DNA of 64,000 nucleotides from Elysia crispata (lineage: Eukaryota > Mollusca > Gastropoda > Plakobranchidae): positions 301,001 to 365,000 of the forward strand of contig JAWDGP010002524.1 of the NCBI GenBank assembly GCA_033675545.1, in the 5' to 3' direction. Positions 51,260-64,000 of the stretch are shown here, piece by piece. Each line of letters starts with the position of its first letter. The stretch's first letter is position 1. A program made the position numbers and the translations under genes. Below the pieces are notes generated by a model. It had not been told where the DNA came from. It worked only from the letters and a program-made list of their open reading frames with translations, and did no database searches.

Positions 51260-53037
51260 ATTCATTATTTTGTATGAAATCATAGAGGCAAATTGCACAT
51301 ACTTGCTTATTCTTCAACATGTTTCTTAATTTTGCGGATGTCGAAATATTGATAGACTTGGCATCTAAGTTGCTTGCCGTTTGTTCTATGACATTTCATT
51401 CCTGCCTGCTGTTGACAGAATAGTGCTTGTGGGGTTTCTGTCAAGACTTCTCCTCTTGGAGCTCAGTTTGCGTTGCCCTTTATAGAAACCAATGTAAGAA
51501 ATCGGTGTTTTTCCCCCCCTTAACTTTTAAACCATTAAGCGATTATGCGAAGTATGATCGAAGCTTTAATATTAACGGCATCATGGATCGAAAATATGGC
51601 AATGCATATGGGGTGTGGACATAAGCATGGTTCTACCAATGCAGACATCAGTTAAAAAGAGAAACGAGGAATTTATCCTGTGATCGTAATGCAGCTGCGA
51701 TTAATGTCTTATGACGCACCTGTGAGAGCTCCTGTAGTCAACATCATAGAACTAGAAGGGTTTCCATAAAGTCTCGAAAAAAAAAGGGGGGGGAGGTTTA
51801 AGGAAGAAGGGAAGAACACACTCAAAATAATCGCTAGGGGCTGATGGTTTGGGATTCGTCTAAGCATAAGACACAAATCCACTGCAGGATTCTGATAGGG
51901 CCATAGTTATTACATAAAGCAGGCCCTACAGGTAAATGGGGCCAGTCATATGTAATTAATTATTGTAAAGTGTTTCCTTGTGTTTGTTAAAGTAGCACCG
52001 TGTGTCGGCTCCAATCTAAAACAGTACCGTCCTTTCTCCTTGAGAAGTGGATTATGTTCTGGATGTTCCTCAACGTTATTAAAATGAAAATGTCGATGGA
52101 GGGCTAGTTTACCTGTACTTAAATTCGTGTCCGTTCTTTGGGGTGATGAAATGCAATGCCCGACACAGACACACATAGACAGACATGTATTAACGCAATA
52201 TCACACGGACCCTGTTATCATGGTTCAGAGATAGAGGCGAAAACGTTTGTAAAACAATGGTGTTTGTTGTCGCTATTGAAGGTTGGATTTAAGCCAATGG
52301 AAACATGATTGATATCACATTGAAAGTAGCGTAACCGAGCCAGGAAAACTGAAAATAAACTGTCTTTCATATCCCTTTTAATCTTCTTTTTTGTTTTTTC
52401 TAGGGGTTTGTGTGTGTACTTTATTACTTATATGGACAAAAGTTGCACCTGTTGAATTGATGTAAAAAATCATTTCTCTAACCTCAGGGAAAAATGTTTT
52501 TCCACTGCACGTTCAAAGCAATGGTTTTACCGTGTCAAGCTATAACGCTTTGAATTTTTTGTAACCGCCGCAATGTTCTCCTTCTATAAAGCCTTTTTTT
52601 ATTGCCTGAAACATACACTAACATCAAAACTTTGCTTTCGAAATTTCACTCTTTTGTTTTCTTTTTGTTGTTTTTTTTTCTTTTACCGTATTGGCGTACA
52701 CGGTAACAACCTTGCAGCAAATCGGAATAAGAAACTTCAGAAATAAATATTTTACTCGGGAAGAAAAAAAAAAGTTCGTCTCTTCTGCCCCATCCCTCCT
52801 CCCCCCTTATTTTTTTCATTCTTTTGGGAATTATCAAACAAACAAATTATCATTATGTTACTACCGTAAAAACACCAACACTTCTATTTGGCATTGTTTT
52901 TTTTTTGTTTTTTTTTTGGGGGGTGGGGGGGCATCAGTAAGGTTTTCATTCCGATTATTGGAGGGCTCCATATCCTTGTTATTTTTCGATTTGTCCGACC
53001 TCCTGTGCGTTTTCTCTGTTTGTATTGCGATAACACA

Positions 53038-53070
<33 letters not shown>

Positions 53071-53273
53071 TTAAAACTTAAACTAACACTTGCTTGTTAT
53101 TTAGGTTAGCGTCCCCAAAGTCACCCCAGGAATCTAACATGAAGAAAGACATGTTTTTGTAGAGTCCTCTTTCTCTGTTTTGGCCTGCCTGCACAACTTG
53201 GACCCGATACTTTATTTCCTTCTCCTCACTTCGGATTGACTTAACACTTGTCACCTGTATGCTTTTTCTCCAG
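51260..53273. other. Upstream flank of the DNAJB gene
   Basis: No coding exon recognised. A (TG)n run followed by TATATATA lies at about 53036-53070. A good acceptor (GCTTTTTCTCCAG, ending at 53273) precedes the DNAJB start codon by 122 nt. The first coding exon may therefore begin at 53274, with a noncoding exon and promoter further upstream. Confidence 0.4.
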
Positions 53274-53395
53274 GCCTGACCTAACACCCACACTACAGCA
53301 GAGTCCAGTGTCCACCACCCAGCCCAGCTTGTCATCCCCCCACGCTACAAGAGAGGATAGCAGCTAGAGGAGAGGGAGGAGCTTGAAGAGGCACA

Positions 53396-56300
53396 ATGCC
53401 GGCCACACACAAAGCCCCAGATGTATGTTACTATGAGGTGCTAGGAATAGAAAAGTCAGCCACAGAGCAGGAGATAAAAAAGGCGTAAGTTTTCAATAAC
53501 ATTACGATCTCATGGATCGGGATTTTATTGCCTTTGATATTTTTGTCAGTCATGGTCTTTTTGACAAAATTTCTTATCCGTGTTTTTTTTTTTTTTTCTT
53601 GCAAGAGGTTTTTTGAGATGTTTATAGGAACTGATTACCTCCCAATACTGGTTCAGTGGATGACAACATAGAGGCCTGCACTTAACGCCTGGTTCCATTG
53701 GAACTGTCTGACTAAAGATCTTCAGCAAACTTTTGTAGGGATTTTGAAAATGTATGCGAAGTTGCTTTCACTTATAGCGAACTCTAAGCTTTTCAGGTCT
53801 CTTTCACACCCAAGCAAATTCAATTTGCATAATTTCATGCACCTCAATGGAAAGTACATGAGCTGAAAGCTACCCACTTCTAAACCATTGATTTTTGAAG
53901 AAGTTAAACTCTTGATTTAAGCTCATATGTCTGATAGACTTGCTCAAGTTCATAAAACTGATCCTTCATCAAGTGGTTTCAAACATTTTTACTTGGCATA
54001 TTAGATCAAGCATAGGTTTTAAATTCCATTAGTGTGAAAGAAGCTTATATATGCTCTTCCATGTTTTGCTTGGAAATAAAATGAGCAAATCTGAGGAATT
54101 TTCCCTAATTGATTGCAGTCATTTCTTGCTATACATCTATTTGTGGCAATTCTCTCAGTTACTACACAGTCATAAAACCTCAAATCTTTTAGAACATTAT
54201 AATTATTTATGTTGTGCAAGTGCATAAGGGTGTATCATATTTTTGAAAGTAATGTTTATTTTCCCTAATTTTGATTGTTTGACATGCTTCGGAATTTTAG
54301 AGCTGATCTTGGCAGCTTGTGTCTTTTTCAATAAAAGGGGGGCTTAGAGTTTGATCAAGAAGAAGTAAAGGAATCCAAGATCAAGTTTGAATATAATAGA
54401 CTTTATCTTAATTTTCATGTCAATAGGGAGTATTTTCATGTCAATAGGGAGTAGCATTTCACAAAGAGTTAGAATAAGGGGTGCGCAAGTTCTAGCCACA
54501 AAGAAAAAAGATTCCTTGAAATCATTTTAAATGCTTAAATATGGAGCAATGGTATTCTTGATTACTTGCTACCCATCTCATAAAATGCTTATGAGATTCA
54601 GCTTATTCTTAGAAGACTTGTATATTTATTTAACAAGTGTCATTTTATGATAATCAGTACGTACCAACTTTAATTGGCAAACGGATTTGATTTGCATGTT
54701 TTACCATAGCTGGAAAATTTCTCGGATTTAAGAAAAACTCCGCATTTGTCTCTTTCACTTATTATATAAAAATAGTTATAAAGTCACATAATTTTAATGG
54801 ATGTGGGAAAAGTTCTGAATAAACTACTCCAATTGATCAAGAAACCCTTTTTTTCTTCTTATTGGCTGAGAACCTATGTGCAGATGCTTAATTTTATAAA
54901 GAAACTGAAATTGTGTTGTATATCATATAGCCTTGACAAACAAGTGAAGAACGATTAAGTAACAGACTTTAAGATTTTTAACCTTTTTCGTCTCTAAAAA
55001 ATTTTGATATTGCATCTTTCATTCCATGGATGACCTCCTTGTTAATTTATACTTCTTTTTATTCATCAGTTATCGCCGTCTTGCTCTGAAATGGCATCCA
55101 GACAAAAACCCTGACAACAAAGATGAAGCAAAGTTGAAATTTCAAGAAATATCAGAAGCTTATGATGTCCTCTCAGACAGTAAGGATGTAGATGAATAGA
55201 TTAAATCAACATCAGTGGTCTCTTATTTATGGCTTTTAAATATGTGTGACAGAAGTATTAGGGTTAACCAGAAGTTTTTGGTTAGTCAGTTGCTTTTTTT
55301 TAATGAAATAGCTTAGAGAAACAATTTTTTTTTATATTCAGCTTTACAGAAAGATAGTTGTCAACTTGTCCTGAAATTGACTGTTCCAAGGGAAATCTAT
55401 TTATAAATATCCTTTGAAACCTAACACTACCTTATACATCCTTGGAGAAGTGTAAAGATGCAAAATGTTTAAATTCAGCTTTGGTGAAGTGTAATGAGCA
55501 CTTTCTTTTGAGATCTTTCTCCTTGGTAATAAGCTCTTCAGAATCTTGTTTAAACAACTAAGCCAGGGAGACTGGTGAGCTTGCTGGGGTGTTAGCATTT
55601 ATACTGGCCTATTCAAATAGTCGGAGACTGTGAATTAGGTACTAGGCTGCATGTTCACATTTTTTCAGTGAAATGAGAGCAGTTGTCACAAGCTCTGCTT
55701 AACTTTTGAATGACATAATTCTAGAGATGGGCTTTTTTTACTCAGCCTTGGCAAGTGCACATATATTTTTGCGGGTGCAAGCATTTTATTTCTGTATTTG
55801 CTTGAATCCTATCACAGCTACTTTTGTTTTAAAAGAGAATTGAAATTTGAATATGTGGATAACGTCATTCAGGTAGAAGCATAGATTTAATTAAAAAAAA
55901 ATCCCCAGGTTAGCTCAAGTGACAGTTTTAGATAAATGTCTTTCCTATTATCTGTATTGGGTTCATTTTAATTAAAAAAAAATAATTGTTGCCCCATCTA
56001 AATGTGACCTGGATATAATGAAAGTTCGAGAGTTCTTAAAGATAAAGGCTGTTCATTAATTAAAATTTTTTTTTCTTTTCAGAGAAAAAAAGGGATGTTT
56101 ATGATCGATATGGAAAACAAGGTGTGCATGGTGGAGGACATAGCGGTGAAGATGATTTCACCTTTGACCCATCTGGTTTTGGGAACTTCCATTTCAACTT
56201 CAGAAGTCCGGAAGAGATCTTCAGGGACTTTTTTGGCACCGATGATCCATTTGCTAGTTTTTTTGGTGGTAGGTGAATTTATGACACTTTTGAGTTGATT

Positions 56301-56954
56301 GAATAACTGGAAAAAAGAAAGGCGGACATAAGTGTTTATCTATCTTATGAGCTGCATATATTGATTCAGGGTGCAAGCTATCCGAAGCAGCTGAATGCTC
56401 ACATGCATAATGCTATTAATATTAAGTGCTATTTTTTGTATAAAAATCTATTTTCATTTTTACTAGTGTTGGTATATTTTTCCACAAAAACTTTTTGTTA
56501 AGCACTTTTACCTTCTCAATCATTAACTAAAAAGATCATATTTTGATTAGTTCAGATTAATTTTGTCTTTGATTTCCTGTGTGTTTAAAGTGAATAATCC
56601 TTTTTTAAGAGACAAAATTAAAAAATCAGAATGCTTTTATTTCTTCTTGTCCTTTTTGTTACAGATTTTTAAAAAGTTGATTTTTACTTCTTAAGGACTT
56701 TCTTATTTTATTGTGTTTCGCTCAAAATAGAGGTATAAGTCTTTACATGAGTTTTCAGGATTAGGATCACATGTGGTTTCTAATTTTTACGAAGTCAATT
56801 GTAAAGATATTGATATCGCTCATTTTCTCATGGTGGTATTTTTCACAGTCGGCAGGAGCAGAAATGGCAACCCGTTTGAATCATCTTTTCCAGGATTCCA
56901 AGGAAGTAGCTTCTCCTCTTCCTTCTTTTCTCATGACCCCTTTGCCAGCTCAGG
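53396..56954 (+). CDS. DNAJB6: DnaJ/Hsp40 co-chaperone, DNAJB6/DNAJB2 type, first four coding exons (3' part missing)
   Basis: Coding exons are 53396-53484, 55070-55179, 56083-56268 and 56849-56954. All introns are GT-AG and the joined frame is open for 163 codons. The J domain spans residues about 11-76: [40 protein letters not shown] with the catalytic HPD at 39-41, [24 protein letters not shown]. The Gly/Phe-rich segment follows, with [19 protein letters not shown], matching FxFRxPEEVFREFFG in DNAJB2/DNAJB6. Next comes a Ser/Phe-rich stretch ([18 protein letters not shown]). Family role: stimulates Hsp70 ATPase, delivers clients and suppresses amyloid or polyglutamine aggregation through its Ser/Thr-rich region. 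The conserved C-terminal part (NGRKITTKR-like) was not found before the window edge, so the gene probably continues past 64000. The exon 4 donor contains an in-frame stop (GGG TAA) if the intron is retained. DNAJB6 versus DNAJB2 is unresolved. Confidence 0.92.
54411..54452. repeat. Exact tandem duplication of a 21-bp unit in DNAJB intron 1
   Basis: ATTTTCATGTCAATAGGGAG plus T occurs twice in direct succession, with no differences. Confidence 0.95.
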
Positions 56955-58700
56955 GTAAGTAAAAACATCTTTGATCAATCATTCAGAGTTGCGAGGGACC
57001 TTGTCATAGGTGAAGTGCTAGTTTATTTTTCATTTTATGGTCTTGCGTAAAGTTATCCACTGGGACTGTCCAATTTTACACCCTGTTAAGCTCTCTGTAT
57101 TGCTGAAATGCTTGTTGGCAATAATAGTGTTTTCCTTTTCTTTTTGCTTTTGTTTTGACAACTTATGTTCACTATAAACTCTTTGCTTTGCTGTGCTCCA
57201 ATTAAAAAACTTTCTTTCTCATGAATTTTCACTGCTTTTCACCTTTGTATTTTTTTAATTGTTAACTCACTTTGTTTTTGAAATTTGTTTTTGTTTTTAT
57301 TCAAAATGTATTTTTTTTTGTATGTTAAAAGACTTTGATTAGATGTTGATTTCTTATCTTTTTTTTTAGTCATTTTTTTGCCTCTCTAAAAACTTTTTCA
57401 ATTAAAGTAAATAACATGACTGGGTTTGCTAATCTTGAATTAATTGAAATAAAATGAGAAACATAGTTTCAAGATATTAATCATTTCATACAAACTATGA
57501 TGGGAAAAGAAGATCCAGAATTGGAGAATTATGAAAAGCAATCTATGAATATATACCCTAAAATCATCATTGTCCTGTGCTACAAACGTTTCATTAGGTT
57601 AAATTGTTTTGGGTGTTATCTTGATACTTGGATACTTCACTTACATAGCACATAGCACTTACATTTTTAATCTTCATATTACTTATTGCCACTCGATATA
57701 ATATAATACAAATTGTGTTCAGACATCTAAATGTTTTTATTTTGATACATTGTTTTTTCTTTCTTTGTTTTTTGTAAACTTGAAAAAAATTATCTGTTGT
57801 TATTTATAGAAACAAAATCTCATCAGTAATTTTTTTTTAAGGTGACCCATAAAATTTGGGCTTAATGATTTCTTAATTAGTTAGAAGGCTAAAACCTCTC
57901 TAAAGATAGAGATTGCATTTCCTTCAAGAAAAATTAAACTAACTTTACATCTGTGGAGTCATCAAAGACTACCCTTCTTTTCTCATGCTCGTAAGAAATA
58001 TTTACATTGACTATTAGAAAGAGATGCGCATGATAAAATTCAAATTCCTTGTGAATTCTTCTCAGATATTAGATTGTTTAAACCGCATGTTACCTTACCC
58101 TAATTGTGATCCCTCAAACCTTTAGTTAGATTTTCCCCCCCCTGTTTGTTCTCTAGATGTTAATAAGTACTGTATATAAATATTAGTATGTGCATTGTAA
58201 CTTGATATACATCAAAATATACCTATTGAATTATGAAGGTGCGTTATCAATGGAGCTAATATTTCCGACCATTCTAGTGTTTCATCTCAAGACCCACAAT
58301 ATCAAACTTTTTCCTTATTTTTTTTTCTTTTGATTCTAGCAATTGACACTAGTACTCGTCAGTACCTAATTGGGAGTAGATCGATTTTTCATATTTTATT
58401 GTTATGTAACATAATCGTACTGCTATCGACCTAAATGACGTGAATATTCGAGACAGATGCTTACACGAGAGGAGGAAGGGGAAATATGAGATTTTACAAC
58501 CTTCCATCTGGTATCAAATAAATGTTTTCAATTTTGTTGTCCATATACATGTGGAACATTTCTTTCGACTTGTTATATTTTCTCGCAATATTATACACAC
58601 ATTTGATTTAAAAGAGGGTATTGAAGCAAATTTTAAACATGAAAAATAAAATGTCCATCAAGAAAACCTCGAATAACAAAGGGGGGAGAAGACTACTGGT
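56955..58700 (+). other. Probable DNAJB intron 4, AT-rich, no exon seen
   Basis: The sequence starts with the consensus donor GTAAGT. I found no downstream exon in phase 2 with DNAJB C-terminal similarity here. Confidence 0.45.
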
Positions 58701-58729
58701 AAGAGTGGATGCGGTTGCCTTTTTTTTGG

Positions 58730-58960
58730 TGGGAGGAAGGGGAATGGCAGTGCCCTTGTGGTTTACACACGCATCTGGCTATTAGGAGATCCCCAGAAAC
58801 TAAGCGTCATGGATTCGACCAACGGCCGGCATTGCTTGTGTGTGTATTTAGTGTTACAAGTTCTACTATTGCTGGAAACAAAAGAGACCAGTCTTTTTCC
58901 TTATGCGAACCATCAAGATATCGTCAATAGTTCAAGAACATAATCAAAGTTCTTTGCGTT
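58730..58960 (+). mobile_element. Possible tRNA-derived SINE
   Basis: A GC-rich segment in AT-rich surroundings starts near GGGGAATGGCAGTGCCC, then TTGTGGTTTACACACGCATC, and has a B-box-like GGATTCGACC near 58811. The layout (A-box-like region, about 55 nt, B-box-like region, then unrelated body) suits a degenerate tRNA-derived SINE head. No target-site duplication or clear tail was found. Overlapping open frames here are short and in different phases, so a protein exon is unlikely. Confidence 0.35.
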
Positions 58961-59697
58961 CTTCGCAATTTCAATAAAGGTTAATTTTTTTTTTTTGTCT
59001 TGATCTTTTAATTAGAAGAAATCGTGTTTAGAAATTCCGAAGCATCACCGCAGGAAACTCTCGAAGCCGTGACGCGTCATTGATTCAAACTATTAGTGAC
59101 CTATATTTTAGTGTATGTTTGGTTCAAGAGCCCGTGACCTTGAGACGCGATTGCCCCGGTTAGTCTGCTACCGATTGTCCTGGTCAAATAAAAAGAGTAC
59201 CTTGATGAGCTCAGCTCGTTTTCTCTGTTAAGAGGACACGCATCTACACAGAGCTAAGGATGTGTAAAACTGCCGAAAGGACCACCTTCGTCTCATACCG
59301 GGAGAATTCTTTGCCGTCATTACAACCCTCTCTGTTCTATTGACACAACCACCCCATATGAGTGCATCGCCGGAGCTCTTCCACCACTCCATCCTCCTCC
59401 GATTGGTCGTTCTAGTTTTTTCCCCCTTTCTGCACACTCGTCGTTTATCTGTCAAAAAAGTGTGGTGGCGTATTTTGCAATCATCGTTGAAATTTCTTAC
59501 TTTCAGTATTTCTTCTTCATCAATTGGACATCTTCTCTTCCTCCAAATCTATCGCTGCCGAGATGGATGCGCTTTCCTCGTCTTATTTAAAAAAAAATTT
59601 TTTTTTTTTGACAACTGGGAACTTGTATGCATTTCCGGTGTTAGTAAGGAATCGCGATAAGTAAATGGTGTGTCACGTACAAAAAATATTGGGGAAA

Positions 59698-59699
<2 letters not shown>

Positions 59700-59790
<91 letters not shown>

Positions 59791-59862
59791 AGACAGAGAC
59801 AGAGACAGACAGAGACAGAGACAGAGACAGACAGACAGACAGACAGACACACACACACACAA
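59700..59862. repeat. Compound microsatellite (GA)n-(CAGAGA/CAGA)n-(CA)n
   Basis: About 87 nt of GA, then mixed GACAGA/CAGA units, then about 12 nt of CA. On the opposite strand the order is (TG)n, (TCTG)n, (TC)n. The open frames on both strands are repeat artefacts. Confidence 0.97.
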
Positions 59863-62645
59863 TCAGGCAGACAGTTAAGGAAAGCAGGCTCTTGGGGGAA
59901 AATACATCGCGGATATAAGATTTTGGATAGCAAAAAAGGTCTAGTTGCGCGAGTGTAAAGATTACATATTTAGAAAGTTAAAAAGGCTTTGAAGGAAAAT
60001 AGAAGAAAAGTAAATTTCATAGTAAGGAGACATTGGAGCATCAAATTGTTTAAGGTCCCTATTCTTCCAAAGGAACAGTACAAGCAGATACGGATAGGGA
60101 ATACATAATGTCAATGAAATTAAAAAATAGGAGAAAAAATGTCCCTATGAAGTAAGTGACTTAGGTTGTTTAAACAAGTCAATCCGACCCTTAAAACGCC
60201 CTTAACAGGAGATGAACACCAAAGATAGTATGCTTGGACAGAACGGTTAAGCAGCCAAAGGTGAAAGCGGAAGAGGAATTCTGTAAAAACAAAAACAGAC
60301 AGACAAACAGACAGACTGACAGAACCTCATATAAGTAAGTTTTACCGTTAAAACCTAGTCTTACAGCTGGTGGACACATTCTTCTAACGTAGCACCAAAA
60401 CGTTTAATCACGGCTCTCCATAACATGATTGATTTTTTCCCCCGTCACATGCAACGTTTTCTTGTTGCTGAGGGTCCGCCCTGACCCAAGTCGACTTGAT
60501 CTTAGAGCATTTTTGCTAGCCTTACAGAGAGTCACCGGCAGTTTTCCCAGTATAGACTGGATGGTTTATGTACCTGGAGAACTTCAGAGGTTATCTCTTC
60601 GTGCAAACTAACTCCACCTACAAGCATGTAGCAACTAGCCAGACATGTTTCACGGGCTTTTGTACGTACAATGTAATACAAAAAAAAAAAAGTGAGTGTT
60701 CCAAACATCTTGGAAGAAACAGGAAAAAACATAGTAAAGCTGGGGGAGGGGAGACAGACAGAGATAGGCGGAAGGTAACAGATAGAAGTAAAGAGCAAAT
60801 ATGTGGTCACGGCGTTTGCGGTTGTTATAGTGGTTTTAGAGTTTGTAGGTTTTTTTTTTCTAAGAATAGAGAACAAATCCACACACTTTTTTTCCGAGCT
60901 TGTCGGTTTTGTGACTAATCCCGCAGAGAATGACGCGGGTCACACTGTCCGCAACAGGATGATGGCTGCGCGCAGAGATGGGATCAGTTCATGCGCAACA
61001 TGTTTAAATGTTTGATTAGAGAATGAACAGGACGAAAGAAAGTAGGATCTTAAATTGTATGTCTTATAAATATATTTTATACCCTCCTCCCCTTCTTCCA
61101 TTCATTTAGTGATATTTTTTTTTTTATCTCCAAAGAACATAAAAAATGGTCATCTCAAACTTGAAAGACGAGACCAAACAAAATAAAAAAATAAAAAAGT
61201 ATTGGGCCTATAAATAGTTTGTTTCCTCAAAATAGAAATTGAGTTATGGAAGTAGAAATTGGGTTTCTTAAGAAGGTTTCTCTCTGAATTTGTTATAGAT
61301 ATTCCCGCTTTATTATAACACTTATTTCTTACTTGTTTACGTTCATAGGGCCGTTGTCTTGTTAAGGCGTTTATTTATTTATTTTTTTAAACTTTTCTCT
61401 TAAGAACAATTAGGGAGTGATATTTCCGTCTCAACTAGCTTTACAAAATTTGCAACTAGCGTCCGATTTCCTCAAGCTCATTTCTACATAAACTTGTAGC
61501 TAAAGATAGTTCACCTGTTTATTTCCTGATAAACCACTCTGTCAAACGCCATTCTAGTAGGTCTTAATATTATTGCGAGTGCTAGATTACGCATATAAAA
61601 ATAATGTTTAAAAATCGTTTGACAGGAGAAAGCACTCATTTCCTCTGCACTGTAGGTAAGTAAATATCATTAAATGCTTCCGCAAGACTTTTTGCTCGAG
61701 ACCTGGCTGATTGCTAAAATTCCATTCATGCAAGCCTCCTTTTTTTCCGCTGCAAACCTCCCCTCGACTCTATCTAGAATCCCCTGTTTCTCCATTCTGT
61801 TTATGATAGGAGGCTGTAGAGCATATTGCGTGATACTCGTAGCTTCGTTTGAATAGACGTTCTGGCACAATGAATTGCTCATCTCTTCTATTCTGTTCAG
61901 TGCAATGGGACCCATCGCGGATATCGATCAACCCAGTCGTTAATGTCACAATTAAAAAAAAAAGTCGAGTAACATTGTGTCATGATCCTTTTCTATAACT
62001 TCATTCTATTTTACAAGAAATCAAGAAAGTTAAAAAAAAAATAATTAACAATTCCTTTTCTTAGTTTATGTCGATGGCATCCTGTTTCTTTCTTTCTTTT
62101 TTTTTTTTTTTTTGAAAACGTGGTAGTGAAAATATAGAAAAAAAAAAAATACACACAAAATTAAATAAAAAATTAAATAAAAGAAAGTTGCGCTTTGAAT
62201 TTGTATACACCAGTAGATTGTAATATATATTTTTTGTTTTTCCTCACTGTTTGGTGAAGATAACACGGTTATAAATCCTTGACCTACAACGTACGTGTTC
62301 AGTCTGTTCGATGTTACTTAAACACGCATAATGCTTCGATTTACCCAATCACTACTCAGATCCGCTGCTATTTGCGGAATGATGAGAAGCATTTTTAAAC
62401 AATGCCGCCTCCTACTTCTAATATGGAAAATCTTTATGGACGAAAGAATAATTTGATACATGGCAATTTACAAAATTATTATAAAAGTCTTTCGCTAATA
62501 TTGTTTCATTGTTTCAGCTGATCATTGCCATGTTTCAATAACCATGTGCAAATTGTCTGAATTACTTAAATCCCGTTTATTTTCCTATCAGCACGACGAA
62601 TTTGAAAGCCATAACTACCCGTCATCCCATTTCCGAAGTGGTTAG

Positions 62646-62670
62646 TTGACCTAGCTTCGCGTTAGGTCAA
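62646..62670. repeat. Perfect 8-bp inverted repeat with 9-nt loop
   Basis: TTGACCTA, GCTTCGCGT, TAGGTCAA. The arms contain the nuclear-receptor half-site AGGTCA in everted orientation with an 11-nt spacer. That may be chance. Confidence 0.7.
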
Positions 62671-64000
62671 ACCGGTGGTTACACATTCTGTTGCATAAAG
62701 AAAAAAAAACAACTGCAGTGGACTTCATTGCTCCTTGTCGACAAGTTTACCTGGTGGCAAACTAAAGCCTGCCTGAACTGCAGAAGATCAGACCAATTGC
62801 AAGAGAGATCGAGAGCATCCGAGTTCACAGCAGTGTCCTCGTATGACTTGAGAGGAAGTGGTAGATAAACAACGTTTGTAGATGTTGCTAGCATCTAACA
62901 AGTGTCACCATTCTGCCTCGCGAGTAGTGCTATTGGAGAGAAATAAAGATGAAATAAATCTCTATATCTCACAAGAAGACATCAAGTGTGCTACCACAAC
63001 CCCCGTTTTTTCTTTATTTCGACCTTGCATAAAAATTAAAATCAAATTTTCAATTAGATGGAAACGTTTCGGGTATAAAAATTTGTTTTGAACCTCCTTA
63101 TCTCGTCTTTTTAGACCTTTTCCGTTTTTAGTGAATTGTTCTCATTTTTTTTCCTTAATTGTTACCTTCCATGTTTTAATTTTATTTTCAAGATGCTTTG
63201 GCCGGCTTTACGGTTTTTAGTACTTTGAACTAGTGGCATTGTAGCATTATGTATTTATCAATAGGTAGATTTGTATCAAAACGCAGCGGCTAATAAAATT
63301 TGTTTTCTTTTTACCGCTCCTAACGTTTTCTTTGCTCTTTAGTAAGCATGTAGCCTAGCTATAGCCATGTAGACCTTGCATCAGATTGGAAACATTTAGT
63401 TGCATTCCCTTATCGCTAGCCATTGTTTTTGTATAGCTCTCGCTGCTTCTGCTGCTTCCCTACTCTTCCCCTCCCTGTCTTTCCAAGATTGCTTTCACAT
63501 GCATCCCGTGCCAATGGCTTTTTGGAACGGACATTTTGGACTCCGGGACCGACGAATTTCATGGCTTGTTTGCCAATGTGTTTGAAATAACATTTAGTCA
63601 GGGGTTCAGAGCTAACGCGCATGCATTCATCAAACACTCGCCATGCAAACTGGTTGGCGTGGAAGAGATGAGAAGGCAGGACGCTTCGAGGTTCACGCTC
63701 ATGGCAAAGAAGGAGCGTTCATGAAATCAATAGGGCCTGTTGGACGAGTTTCCCCCTTTCTTTCTTTCTTTTTTTCTTTCTCTTTTCATTTTAACATTAC
63801 ACAATGGGAACAGTTTGGTCATTTCTGGAAGTATTTTTACCGTCAATGGTACTTATTAAAAAAAAGACGAGGAAACAATATATTTACTCTTTACTTTTTT
63901 TTTTTCGGAAGGAGGGATGGTTTTCTTCTTATTTTCTTCTACTGCCACACATTTGGAAAGAACACCCTGAAATCATTTCGATGCCGAAAATAAATCAAAT

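Larger units (their letters stand above)
58961..64000. other. Flank or long DNAJB intron, no gene recognised
   Basis: Mixed AT-rich and GC-richer DNA. Patches at about 59040-59180, 59220-59560 and 63400-63740 have higher GC content and longer open frames but no family I recognise and no splice-compatible link to the DNAJB exons. An 8-bp perfect hairpin lies at 62646-62670 (TTGACCTA and TAGGTCAA). Confidence 0.35.

Noticed and set aside
58709..58943. Two overlapping plus-strand open frames as DNAJB exons
   Set aside because: Neither matches the Ser/Thr-rich or C-terminal part of DNAJB6/DNAJB2. The segment is better explained as SINE-like.
60532..60918. Overlapping 116-codon open frames on opposite strands
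   Set aside because: Neither shows a domain, and both are interrupted by homopolymer-encoded residues. They look like chance open frames in a less AT-rich patch.

Overview
The window is AT-rich animal nuclear DNA with spliced genes, kilobase-sized introns and no operons. I infer a lophotrochozoan invertebrate, most likely a mollusc (perhaps a gastropod). This rests on divergent but full-length orthologues of vertebrate genes, very long GA/CT microsatellites, and short AGATCT/TCTAGA-rich patches. No species can be named from the sequence alone.

Three protein-coding genes can be reconstructed exon by exon. (1) 1471-3942, plus strand: a complete three-exon UBTD1/UBTD2 gene (ubiquitin domain-containing protein, 237 aa) with an N-myristoylation-type start. 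(2) 14033-29590, minus strand: a complete WDR91 gene. It has 17 coding exons and encodes 790 aa, with a LisH/CTLH-type N-terminus, a Ser/Thr/Ala-rich linker and a C-terminal WD40 propeller. It converges tail-to-tail with the UBTD gene. Its third intron appears to be a minor-spliceosome (U12-type) AT-AC intron, and its thirteenth intron starts with a roughly 185-nt CU repeat just past the 5' splice site. (3) 53396-56954 and onward, plus strand: the first four coding exons of a DNAJB6/DNAJB2-type Hsp70 co-chaperone (J domain plus the start of the Gly/Phe/Ser-rich region). The remaining exons were not found before the right edge.

Layout: 1-1470 is the upstream flank of the UBTD gene. 3943-14032 is AT-rich 3'UTR and intergenic DNA shared by the converging genes. 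14033-29590 is WDR91. 29591-53395 is a 24-kb gene-poor stretch holding microsatellites, a 64-70-bp minisatellite, nested inverted repeats, a 5'-truncated LINE 3' end with a perfect 10-bp target-site duplication, a possible tRNA-derived SINE and some GC-richer islands. 53396-56954 is the DNAJB gene 5' half. 56955-64000 is a presumed long intron or flank with another SINE-like segment and a long GA tract.

The three genes have no obvious shared pathway beyond protein quality control and endolysosomal or ubiquitin biology in general. Nothing here looks like a wholly new system. The items most worth checking are the AT-AC intron and the CU-repeat intron in WDR91, the nested inverted repeats at 32.4-32.6 kb, and the shared polarity of the compound TGTC/TC microsatellites.
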